This document shows positions 1 to 7,795 of a stretch of DNA of 64,000 nt, piece after piece. The notes under the pieces were generated by a model. The model saw nothing but the letters and a program-made list of their open reading frames with translations. It was not told the DNA's origin and ran no database searches. The DNA comes from Collinsella sp. (GTDB lineage Bacteria > Actinomycetota > Coriobacteriia > Coriobacteriales > Coriobacteriaceae): NCBI GenBank assembly GCA_019414055.1, contig DXMV01000004.1:1-64000 (forward strand), read 5' to 3'. The position numbers and the translations under genes are program-made. Numbering within the stretch: the stretch's first letter is position 1; each line of letters begins with the position of its first letter.

Positions 1-90
1 TCGCGCGAGGACGGAGGGCCGGAGTGGGGCGACAGGGCCGTGTGGGAGGATCTCCACCACAGGGACCCGTACCCGTTCTGGCTGGATTAA
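1..90 (+). CDS. C-terminal 29 codons of an upstream gene (truncated by window)
   Basis: Frame 1 is open from the first base to a TAA at 88-90. The encoded tail is acidic and aromatic-rich and ends ...HHRDPYPFWLD. A terminator-like hairpin follows at 137-164. No start is in the window and the product cannot be recognised from this much. The call rests on the open frame, the well-placed hairpin and the convergent gene on the other strand. Confidence 0.5.
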   Translation, partial: SREDGGPEWGDRAVWEDLHHRDPYPFWLD

Positions 91-136
91 TGGATGGAAA
101 CGGATGTTCTATCGGGACACACATTTTGTCCTATAA

Positions 137-164
137 GCCCCGAGTTCCCTGTGGAGCTCGGGGC
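137..164. terminator. Hairpin between convergent genes
   Basis: GCCCCGAG (137-144) pairs with CTCGGGGC (157-164), extended inward by TCC/GGA. It lies between a plus-strand gene ending at 90 and a minus-strand gene ending at 195, so it could serve both. The T-tract is weak on either side. Confidence 0.55.
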
Positions 165-194
165 CTGTGTCATTCGGACGCGGGAGTTCGTGCA

Positions 195-1835
195 CTAGAG
201 GTCTGCTATCAGCGCCTCAGCGCAACGGATGCCGTCAGTGGCGGCACTCATGATGCCGCCGGCATATCCGGCACCCTCGCCGCAAGGGTAAAGGCCCGGA
301 GTCGACGCGGCGTGGCATGTTCGATCGCGGGTGATAGTGACCGGGGAGCTCGAACGCGTCTCCACGCCAGTGAGAACCGCATCGGGGCGGTCGTAGCCAC
401 GCAGTTTCTTGCCGAGCAGGGGGATTCCCAAACGAAGCGATTCGACGATATGCTGCGGGAGGGCATCGTCGATCGCCGTCCAGGTCACGCCAAGTGGATA
501 GGTTGGTTTTACCTTTCCGGGTGCCGTGCTGGCGCGTCTAGCAAGGAAATCTCCGACGAGCTGAGCCGGCGCGTTCCAGTTGGAGCCGCCCAGGCGATAG
601 GCGGCTCGCTCGCAGGCGCGCTGGAGTTCAATGCCTGCGAGCGGGTCATCGCCGGGAAGGTCGTCAGGTGTGACGTTAACGAGTAGGGCGGCATTCGCGT
701 TGTGCCCGTCGCGGGCATTGAGGCTGGCGCCGTTGACGCACAGATGGCCCTGCTCGGAAGAAGCCGCGACAACCTGTCCGCCGGGGCACATGCAAAACGA
801 GAACACGCTGCGGCCGTTGGGGAGATGGGCGACAAGCTTGTAAGGGGCTGCTCCGAGTGCCGGGTGCCCCGCCGAAGGGCCATATTGGGCACGGTCGATG
901 TCGCGCTGTGGATGCTCGATGCGCACACCCATGGCAAAGGTCTTTTGCGCGAGGGCAACGTTATGTTCCTTGAGAAGCTCGAATACGTCGCGGGCGGAAT
1001 GGCCGCAGGCGAGAATGAGGCGCTTTGTGGCGATTGTCTCGCTTGCGGTTTCTTGGGGCGTTTGGACATCGACGCCGGTGATGGCGCCAGATCCATCGGT
1101 TCGAATATTGACGAGCTTTGTTCGATAGCGGACGGTTCCGCCGAGTTGCTCGATGCGCCGAGAAATGTTGGTGACGACGGTGGGGAGGATGTCGGAGCCA
1201 ATGTGCGGCTTGGCGTCCCACAGGATGTCGCGAGGTGAGCCCGCTGCGACGAAGGTCTCGAGAATCAGTCGATGGGCAGGATTCTTGGTTCCCGTGTTGA
1301 GCTTGCCGTCCGAGAAGGTCCCTGCGCCGCCCAGGCCAAATTGGATATTGCTTTCGGGGTCGAGGATACGCTCCTTCAGGAAGAGGTCGATTGCCTGCGA
1401 GCGGCGAAGCGCCGGGTCGCCCCGTTCGATAAGCAAGGGCTTCAGACCCGCTTCGGCAAGGGTGAGTGCGGCGAAAAGGCCAGCGCATCCGGCACCGACG
1501 ACGACAGGGCGCTCTTTGGGTGCGCCGGAAACGGGGGAGGGGAATGAAGGCTCATTGTCGTCTATCGTGCGCATGCGTGAACGGTCGCGCTCGGCCACGC
1601 TGCCGAGCACTGTCTGCTCGATGTCTGGGCTCGTCAGCTCAACACGAAAGCTCAGGATGAAATGAACGTCTCGTTTTTTGCGGGCATCGATGGACTTGCG
1701 GTGGAGCTCGATGGACTTGATCTCGGAGTCTTTGCAACGTAGGACGCGTTTGACGACTCGCTTGCCAACGATGAGGCAAGCTTTTTCATCGCCGGCCTCA
1801 TCGAGCGACGCGTGGACTTGGGTGATTTCGATCAT
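195..1835 (-). CDS. FAD-dependent dehydrogenase (COG2509-type)
   Basis: A 546-residue flavoprotein. The N-terminal ~100 residues form a small basic domain. A dinucleotide-binding motif GAGCAGLFAALTLAEAG follows near residue 112, then GLGGAGTFSDGKLNTG, which is typical of this uncharacterised dehydrogenase family. The C-terminus carries the second FAD contact region (LYPCGEGAGYAGGIMSAA). An upstream in-frame extension exists to 2006, but ATG at 1835 is preceded by AAGGAG at good spacing and is chosen. It probably shares transcription with the next two minus-strand genes, which lie upstream of it. The substrate is unknown; family members are often annotated only as NAD(P)/FAD-dependent oxidoreductases. 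Confidence 0.85.
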   Translation of the reverse strand: MIEITQVHASLDEAGDEKACLIVGKRVVKRVLRCKDSEIKSIELHRKSIDARKKRDVHFILSFRVELTSPDIEQTVLGSVAERDRSRMRTIDDNEPSFPSPVSGAPKERPVVVGAGCAGLFAALTLAEAGLKPLLIERGDPALRRSQAIDLFLKERILDPESNIQFGLGGAGTFSDGKLNTGTKNPAHRLILETFVAAGSPRDILWDAKPHIGSDILPTVVTNISRRIEQLGGTVRYRTKLVNIRTDGSGAITGVDVQTPQETASETIATKRLILACGHSARDVFELLKEHNVALAQKTFAMGVRIEHPQRDIDRAQYGPSAGHPALGAAPYKLVAHLPNGRSVFSFCMCPGGQVVAASSEQGHLCVNGASLNARDGHNANAALLVNVTPDDLPGDDPLAGIELQRACERAAYRLGGSNWNAPAQLVGDFLARRASTAPGKVKPTYPLGVTWTAIDDALPQHIVESLRLGIPLLGKKLRGYDRPDAVLTGVETRSSSPVTITRDRTCHAASTPGLYPCGEGAGYAGGIMSAATDGIRCAEALIADL

Positions 1836-1914
1836 CGAGGTCTCCTTAGATGCAAGAAAGAGGCCACCCGGTGTCCCAGACGGCCCGAATGCGTTTTGAT
1901 TATAGACTGCGCGG

Positions 1915-3186
1915 CTATAGGCTGCTTGCAGCGCGAATACCCGAGATCCAAGCCCACGCAAGGTTGAAACCGCCGCAATCGGCATCGATGTCGAGCGCCT
2001 CGCCACAGATGTAAAGTGGGGTGCCTGCCGCGTTGCTCACGCAGAGATCGGGAGCTGAGACGCTCTCGATGGGCACACCGCCGCGCGTGACCTGGGCCGA
2101 ACGCTCCTCTGTCGTTCCCTCGACGAGCAGCTTAAAGTGCTTGAGGATTGAGACCAGATGGATGACGTCGTGCGACCCGGGGTGGCACTGTTCGAATGCG
2201 GTGCAGACAACGTGAGAGAACTGCGGGGCGAGCATACCGTCGAGCCAGCGGGGGTCGCGGGGTGAAAAGCCGCCGAGCAACTCAACTCGCTGGTTGAGCA
2301 TATCGAGCAATTCGTCTTTGGAGAGGTCGGGGAAAACGTCGAGCAGAATCGTGTCGCCGCGCTGGACGCGACGGGAGAGGTTAAAGGCGGCAACGCCCGA
2401 GATGCCAAAGGTTCGGAAGAGCACTTCGCCGTCTTCGCGCCAGAGCTCCTCGTGATTGCGGGCGAGCGTCAAGCGGGCGCGGACGCGCAGGCCATCCAGC
2501 GTCTTGAGCGCAGTCTGGTCGCCGAAGACCGATGCCGACACGGGGCAGAGGACGGGGCGCTGCGGTGTGAGGGAAAGATTGAACGTCTTCGCGATGTCGG
2601 CAGGGCTGCCGCCCGTAGCGATAATTACGGCCTTTGCCTGCAGCGTCTCGATCTTGCGAGGGATGTCGGCGAGCGCCTTCCGAAGCGAGCGGAGTTCCGA
2701 TTTTCGGTCGTCGTGCTTTTTTGCCTTGAGTGCTCGCGCGGGACGGTCTATTTGGAGTGCCCAGCCCTCGGGGGCTTTGAATGCCGAGGCAACGTTTGCT
2801 CCACATACCAAGGTGATACACAGGCGATTGCAAGCGTTGAGAAGCGCATCGCGCACCGATTCGGCACGAAGGGAGCGCGGATACAGCCGGCCCTCCTCGG
2901 AGGTCGTCATGATGCCCAGCGAGGAGAAGAAACTGCCGAGCTCTTGCTCAGGCTGGGGACCCATGACGGATTCGACGAATTCGGGGTGGTTGTACCGCTG
3001 GAAATCAATTGATTCGTTGGAAAGGTTGCAGCGGCCGTTGCCGGTCGCAAGGAGTTTAAGGCCGCAGGCAACATCGCGCTCAACGATGCAGGCGCTTTTG
3101 CCTGCGCGTGCGGCCGTAATGGCGGCGGCGAGACCCGAGGCCCCGCCGCCGATTACCAAGACGTCATAGGAGGCGTTTGTGTTCAC
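1915..3186 (-). CDS. HI0933/YhiN-type NAD(P)/FAD-dependent oxidoreductase
   Basis: 423 residues with a GTG start that abuts the stop codon of the upstream mrp gene, so the two are almost certainly translated from one mRNA. The N-terminus VLVIGGGASGLAAAITAARAG is an FAD Rossmann motif. It is followed by the family hallmark GNGRCNLSN, and the C-terminus has CGEALDIDADCGGFNLAWAW. The HI0933 family is widespread and mostly of unknown substrate; some members (BaiN) act on bile-acid intermediates in gut bacteria. That role cannot be assigned here. The ribosome-binding GAGG lies inside the mrp coding end. Confidence 0.9.
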   Translation of the reverse strand: MNTNASYDVLVIGGGASGLAAAITAARAGKSACIVERDVACGLKLLATGNGRCNLSNESIDFQRYNHPEFVESVMGPQPEQELGSFFSSLGIMTTSEEGRLYPRSLRAESVRDALLNACNRLCITLVCGANVASAFKAPEGWALQIDRPARALKAKKHDDRKSELRSLRKALADIPRKIETLQAKAVIIATGGSPADIAKTFNLSLTPQRPVLCPVSASVFGDQTALKTLDGLRVRARLTLARNHEELWREDGEVLFRTFGISGVAAFNLSRRVQRGDTILLDVFPDLSKDELLDMLNQRVELLGGFSPRDPRWLDGMLAPQFSHVVCTAFEQCHPGSHDVIHLVSILKHFKLLVEGTTEERSAQVTRGGVPIESVSAPDLCVSNAAGTPLYICGEALDIDADCGGFNLAWAWISGIRAASSL

Positions 3187-4017
3187 TTAGGCCTCGGCGG
3201 TCTCGTGCGGGGCGATGGCCTCGACGGCAGAGACGGCCTTGGGCAGCATGCCATCGGGCAGCGCGGTCTCAACCTCGCCCTTATCGCAGGCCTCGGCGAG
3301 TGACGGATTGATGGGAAGCTGACCCAAGATGTCGAGGTTGTAACGCTCGGCGACCTCGGGGAGCTTGCTCTTGCCAAAGACCTCGATCTTCTTGCCGCAA
3401 TCGGGGCACTCGATATAGCTCATGTTTTCGACGATTCCCAGAATGGGGACGTTCATCTTCTCGGCCATGTTGACCGCCTTGGCGACGATCATCGAGACCA
3501 GATCCTGCGGGCTCGTGACGATGACGATGCCATCGACGGGCAGCGACTGGAAGACCGTGAGGGCGACGTCGCCCGTTCCCGGAGGCATGTCGACCAGCAG
3601 GTAGTCGATGGGGCCCCATGAGGTTTCGCTCCAGAACTGCCTGATGGCACCTGCGATAACCGGACCGCGCCAGAGGACGGGGTCGGTTTCGTTTTGGAGC
3701 AGCAGGTTAGAGCTCATAACCTTAACGCCGTGCTCGGAGATTTCGGGCAGCATAAGGTTGCCGAGGGCATGGACGTGACGTCCGCTCATGCCGAACATCT
3801 TAGGGATAGAGGGGCCGGTAATATCGGCATCGAGGACGCCGACCTTGTGACCGTGGCGGGAAAGCTCCGTGGCGATGGCGCCGGTGACGAATGACTTGCC
3901 GACGCCGCCCTTACCGGAAAGCACGGCGATAACGCGCTTGACCTCGGACAGCGTATTCTCCTCAAATTGCGACGGCGACGTTTGCCCGCCGGCTGCCTGT
4001 GCGTGCTCGCAACCCAT
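3187..4017 (-). CDS. mrp: Mrp/ApbC family Fe-S carrier ATPase
   Basis: A 276-residue P-loop NTPase of the Mrp/NBP35 family, which carries and delivers Fe-S clusters to apoproteins in the cytosol. The deviant Walker A GKGGVGKS follows VIAVLS, the switch motif VDMPPGTGD is present, and near the C-terminus a CxxC (ECPDCG) is the expected cluster-bridging pair of the dimer. The start at 4017 has AAGGAG just upstream; a longer frame to 4104 has no such site. A short N-terminal segment rich in Gly/Gln/Ser precedes the ATPase. It is the first gene of a three-gene minus-strand run with two flavoproteins and is divergent from uvrA. Confidence 0.92.
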   Translation of the reverse strand: MGCEHAQAAGGQTSPSQFEENTLSEVKRVIAVLSGKGGVGKSFVTGAIATELSRHGHKVGVLDADITGPSIPKMFGMSGRHVHALGNLMLPEISEHGVKVMSSNLLLQNETDPVLWRGPVIAGAIRQFWSETSWGPIDYLLVDMPPGTGDVALTVFQSLPVDGIVIVTSPQDLVSMIVAKAVNMAEKMNVPILGIVENMSYIECPDCGKKIEVFGKSKLPEVAERYNLDILGQLPINPSLAEACDKGEVETALPDGMLPKAVSAVEAIAPHETAEA

Positions 4018-4203
4018 GTAAGACTCCTTATGAATGATATTGGGACCAGGATCCCACGATGTGACACGAGCGTCATTGTACCCTCGTTTGCGAGCGGGAG
4101 TCATTCATGATGCGTGGTAGGTGATCGACGGTATTCGAAAGTACGGTCCGAGCGTGCAGTCTGCGGCGTCAGGCAACGCAAAAGGTCTGCGAATCTTGTA
4201 TTA

Positions 4204-4217
4204 CGAACATCTGTGCG
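4204..4217. promoter_or_regulatory. LexA-like SOS box upstream of uvrA
   Basis: CGAACATCTGTGCG differs at one base from the Gram-positive/actinobacterial LexA consensus CGAACnnnnGTTCG. It lies 61 bases before the uvrA start, a fitting place for an SOS operator. The mrp/uvrA divergent spacer (4018-4278) shows no other clear element. Confidence 0.5.
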
Positions 4218-4278
4218 CGTCGAGTGCGCTAAACTCATCGTCAGTGTGATTTGAAGTTGTAGGAGGCAAGGAGCTTCC

Positions 4279-7158
4279 ATGTCTGATTCTTCTATCGTTA
4301 TTCGCGGCGCGCGCGAGCATAACCTGCGCGATATCGATGTTTCCATTCCGCGTGACCAGCTCGTGGTCATAACCGGTCTTTCCGGATCGGGCAAGAGCTC
4401 GCTGGCGTTCGATACCATCTATGCCGAGGGCCAGCGCCGTTACGTCGAGAGCCTTTCGAGCTATGCGCGTCAGTTTTTGGGCCAGATGGACAAGCCCGAT
4501 CTGGACTCGATTGACGGCCTGTCGCCGGCTGTGTCGATCGATCAGAAGACGACGTCCAAAAACCCACGCTCCACGGTGGGCACCGTAACCGAGATTTACG
4601 ACTATCTGCGCCTGCTGTTTGCTCGCGTGGGAACGCCGCACTGTCCTGAGTGCGGTCGTGTCATTGAACGTCAGACGACCGATCAGGTCGCCGATAAGGT
4701 GCTGGCGGCGGGGGAGGGCCGTCGCGCGTTTGTGTTGGCGCCAGTGGTTCGTGGACGCAAAGGCGAATATGCCAAGCTGTTTGAGGACCTGCGTGCGGAG
4801 GGCTTTAGCCGCGTGCGCGTCGACGGCGAGGTGCGCTCGCTTGACGACCCTATCGACCTGGACAAGAAGTTCAAACACGACATTGAGGTCGTGGTCGACC
4901 GTATCGTGATTCGACAGAACTCCCTGGGTCGCATCGCCGAGTCCGTTGAGCAGGCGACGGCACTGGCGCACGGTAACGTGAACGTGTACATGCTGCCCGA
5001 CCGCGACGCTCCCGAGGGAACCGAGGGCGAGCTGCTGGAGTATTCGCTGGCACTGGCGTGCCCGGAGCACGGGCATTCCATCGACGACCTGCAGCCGCGC
5101 GATTTCTCGTTCAACGCGCCCTATGGCGCATGTCCCGAGTGCGATGGCCTGGGCTTTAAAAAGACAGTCGATGCCGAGGCGCTGATTGAAGACCCCTCAA
5201 AGTCGATTGCCGACGGAGTCTTTGGCAGCCTGTTCGGCAACTCCAACTATTATCCGCAGATTTTTGCTGCGGTCTGCAAACACTTTAAGGTGAGTGCCGA
5301 TACGCCATGGGAGGACCTGCCCCCGCGGGTGCGTCGCGCGTTTTTGGATGGCATGGGCGACACGAAGATTTCGGTCGACTATCAAAAGCTCGATGGGCGT
5401 CGCAGCCAGTGGGACACTAAGTTCTCGGGTGTGCGCAACATCCTGTACGAGCGCTACAGCGAGACGACGAACGAGAACACCAAGGCTCGCTTGGAGAAAT
5501 ACATTCGCGAAGAGCCATGCTCGAGCTGTCACGGTGCTCGCCTGCGTCCCGAGATGCTTGCCGTCACCGTAGGCGGCAAGTCCATTTACGATGTCTGCTG
5601 CCTGTCGTGTCGCGAGTCGCTCGAGTTTTTTGAGGGCCTGGAGCTTACCGAGCGTCAGCGGTTTATCGGCGGGCGCATCGTCAAGGAGATTCTGGAGCGC
5701 CTGCGTTTTCTGGTCGACGTCGGACTCGACTATCTGACGCTCGATCGTGCCTCGGCGACGCTTTCCGGCGGTGAGGCCCAGCGCATTCGCCTGGCAACGC
5801 AGATCGGCGCCGGCCTCATGGGCGTTCTGTACATTCTGGACGAGCCGTCGATCGGCCTTCACCAACGCGATAACGAGCGCCTGATCAAGACGCTCGAGCG
5901 CTTGCGCGATATCGGTAATACCGTTATCGTCGTCGAGCACGACGAAGATACAATTCGCGCTGCCGACTACGTGATCGATATGGGTCCCGGTGCGGGCGTT
6001 AACGGTGGACACGTGGTCGCCGCGGGAACGCCTGCCGACATCATGGCGTGCCCCGATTCCATGACGGGTGCCTATTTGACCGGCAAGCGGATGATCCGCG
6101 TGCCCGATGAGCGCCGCAAGCCCGGCCGTGGCTGTCTTAAGATCACGGGTGCCCGCGCTAACAACCTCAAAAACGTTACCGCCAAGATTGAGTTCGGTAC
6201 GCTCACGGTCGTTACCGGTGTTTCGGGATCGGGCAAGAGCTCCCTGGTCACCGATACGATTGCGCCCGCTCTTACGAATGCCATTCATCGTTCGACGCGT
6301 CCCGTGGGGCCGTACAAGAAGATTGAGGGCATCGAGTGCATCGATAAGGTAATCGATATCGACCAGTCACCGATCGGTCGCACGCCGCGTTCGAACCCTG
6401 CGACCTATATTGGCCTGTGGGATGATCTGCGTGCGCTATTTGCAAGCACGCCGGAGTCGAAGGCGCGCGGCTACTCGCCGGGACGTTTCTCCTTTAACGT
6501 AAGCGGCGGTCGCTGCGAGGCGTGCAAGGGCGATGGCCAGATCAAGATCGAGATGCACTTCCTTCCCGATATCTATGTCCCCTGTGAGGTATGTGGCGGT
6601 AAGCGTTATAACCGCGAGACACTCGAGGTTACCTACCGCGGCAAGACAATCTCGGACGTGCTCGACATGAGTGTCACCGAAGCACTGGCGTTCTTTGGGA
6701 ATATCCCGCAGATTAAGCGCAAACTGCAGACCCTATATGACGTGGGTCTGGGCTACGTGAGCTTGGGCCAGCCCGCTACGACGCTTTCGGGCGGCGAGGC
6801 GCAGCGCGTGAAGCTCGCCAAGGAGCTTCATCGTCGCCAGACAGGCAAGACGTTCTACATTTTGGACGAGCCCACAACCGGCCTTCATTTTGAGGATGTT
6901 CGCCAGCTGCTCGACGTGTTGCAGCGCCTGGTCGATGCGGGCAACACGGTTCTGGTGATCGAGCACAACCTTGATGTCATCAAGGTTGCCGATCGCCTGA
7001 TCGATATGGGCCCCGAGGGCGGCAATGGCGGCGGAACCGTCGTGGTCTCAGGCACGCCGGAACAAGTCGCGGCATGTTCGCAGAGCTACACGGGCAAGTT
7101 CTTGGCGCCGCTGCTCAAGCGCGACCGTGAGCGTCAGGCGCAGCTCGACGCGCAGTAA
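4279..7158 (+). CDS. uvrA: UvrABC excinuclease subunit A
   Basis: 959 residues, full length for UvrA, the damage-recognition ATPase of nucleotide excision repair. It has two ABC ATPase modules: Walker A GLSGSGKSS near residue 32 with signature LSGGEAQRIRLA, and Walker A GVSGSGKSS near 645 with signature LSGGEAQRVKLA. Zinc-binding segments are visible (CPEHG...CPECDG, CSSCHG, CEACKG...CEVCGGKR); the first has His for the second Cys of the pair. The start has a strong site (TAGGAGGCAAGGAG). A LexA-like box lies upstream, consistent with SOS control. uvrC is ~2.9 kb downstream, separated by ybaK and murJ. Confidence 0.98.
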   Translation: MSDSSIVIRGAREHNLRDIDVSIPRDQLVVITGLSGSGKSSLAFDTIYAEGQRRYVESLSSYARQFLGQMDKPDLDSIDGLSPAVSIDQKTTSKNPRSTVGTVTEIYDYLRLLFARVGTPHCPECGRVIERQTTDQVADKVLAAGEGRRAFVLAPVVRGRKGEYAKLFEDLRAEGFSRVRVDGEVRSLDDPIDLDKKFKHDIEVVVDRIVIRQNSLGRIAESVEQATALAHGNVNVYMLPDRDAPEGTEGELLEYSLALACPEHGHSIDDLQPRDFSFNAPYGACPECDGLGFKKTVDAEALIEDPSKSIADGVFGSLFGNSNYYPQIFAAVCKHFKVSADTPWEDLPPRVRRAFLDGMGDTKISVDYQKLDGRRSQWDTKFSGVRNILYERYSETTNENTKARLEKYIREEPCSSCHGARLRPEMLAVTVGGKSIYDVCCLSCRESLEFFEGLELTERQRFIGGRIVKEILERLRFLVDVGLDYLTLDRASATLSGGEAQRIRLATQIGAGLMGVLYILDEPSIGLHQRDNERLIKTLERLRDIGNTVIVVEHDEDTIRAADYVIDMGPGAGVNGGHVVAAGTPADIMACPDSMTGAYLTGKRMIRVPDERRKPGRGCLKITGARANNLKNVTAKIEFGTLTVVTGVSGSGKSSLVTDTIAPALTNAIHRSTRPVGPYKKIEGIECIDKVIDIDQSPIGRTPRSNPATYIGLWDDLRALFASTPESKARGYSPGRFSFNVSGGRCEACKGDGQIKIEMHFLPDIYVPCEVCGGKRYNRETLEVTYRGKTISDVLDMSVTEALAFFGNIPQIKRKLQTLYDVGLGYVSLGQPATTLSGGEAQRVKLAKELHRRQTGKTFYILDEPTTGLHFEDVRQLLDVLQRLVDAGNTVLVIEHNLDVIKVADRLIDMGPEGGNGGGTVVVSGTPEQVAACSQSYTGKFLAPLLKRDRERQAQLDAQ

Positions 7159-7291
7159 AGAGACGTTGTAGTACCGACGCGCCACCGATTCCTTCTGATT
7201 CGGTGGCGCTTCTGTGTGTCGAGATGGCATATGCAGCGGAATTGGCCCTATACTTAATCCTTGCGTCGCTCTGCGAGGGAAAGGATGTGCC

Positions 7292-7792
7292 ATGGCAAAG
7301 GCTGTTAAGACGCCAAAAACCAATGCGATGCGCGAGCTGGAAAGCGCCGGCATCTCCTATATTCTCCATACGTACGAAGACGATGGCGATGAATCGTCAG
7401 GTCTGGGCGTCGCGATTTCCGAGCAGCTTGGCGAGGAGCCCGGTCAGGGATTTAAGACCCTGGTCTGCACGACGCCGTCCAACGACCATGTCGTGTGCTG
7501 CATTCCTGTTGCCGACGAGCTCGACCTCAAGGCCGCCGCGCGCGCCGCAGGCGAAAAGTCGCTGACCATGATGCATGTCAAAGATTTGCTTGCCGCGACG
7601 GGGTATGTCCGCGGCGGTTGCAGCCCGGTCGGTATGAAAAAACGCTTCCGGACGCTTATCGATGAGACATGCGTCCTTTGGGATACCATTTTTATCTCGG
7701 GTGGCAAGCGCGGCTATCAGCTTGAGCTTGCCCCCGATGACTTAGTTGCATTTTGCGGGGCGACGGTTGCCCCGATCACGAGAGAGGACTGA
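7292..7792 (+). CDS. ybaK: Cys-tRNA(Pro) deacylase, YbaK/EbsC type
   Basis: 166 residues of the YbaK family, which removes cysteine mischarged onto tRNA-Pro in the cytosol. Diagnostic segments include KTLVCTTPSNDHVVCCIPV, LDLKAAARAAGEKSLTM and the conserved GYVRGGCSPVGMKK loop around the active site. The start ATG 7292 is chosen because GAAAGGA lies just upstream; an in-frame start 78 bases earlier lacks one. It is followed after 3 bases by murJ, so the two are likely co-transcribed. Length is normal for the family. Confidence 0.93.
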   Translation: MAKAVKTPKTNAMRELESAGISYILHTYEDDGDESSGLGVAISEQLGEEPGQGFKTLVCTTPSNDHVVCCIPVADELDLKAAARAAGEKSLTMMHVKDLLAATGYVRGGCSPVGMKKRFRTLIDETCVLWDTIFISGGKRGYQLELAPDDLVAFCGATVAPITRED

Positions 7793-7795
7793 GCG

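Noticed and set aside
3422..3604. Small plus-strand ORFs antisense to mrp
   Set aside because: No start context; they fall inside a confident gene.
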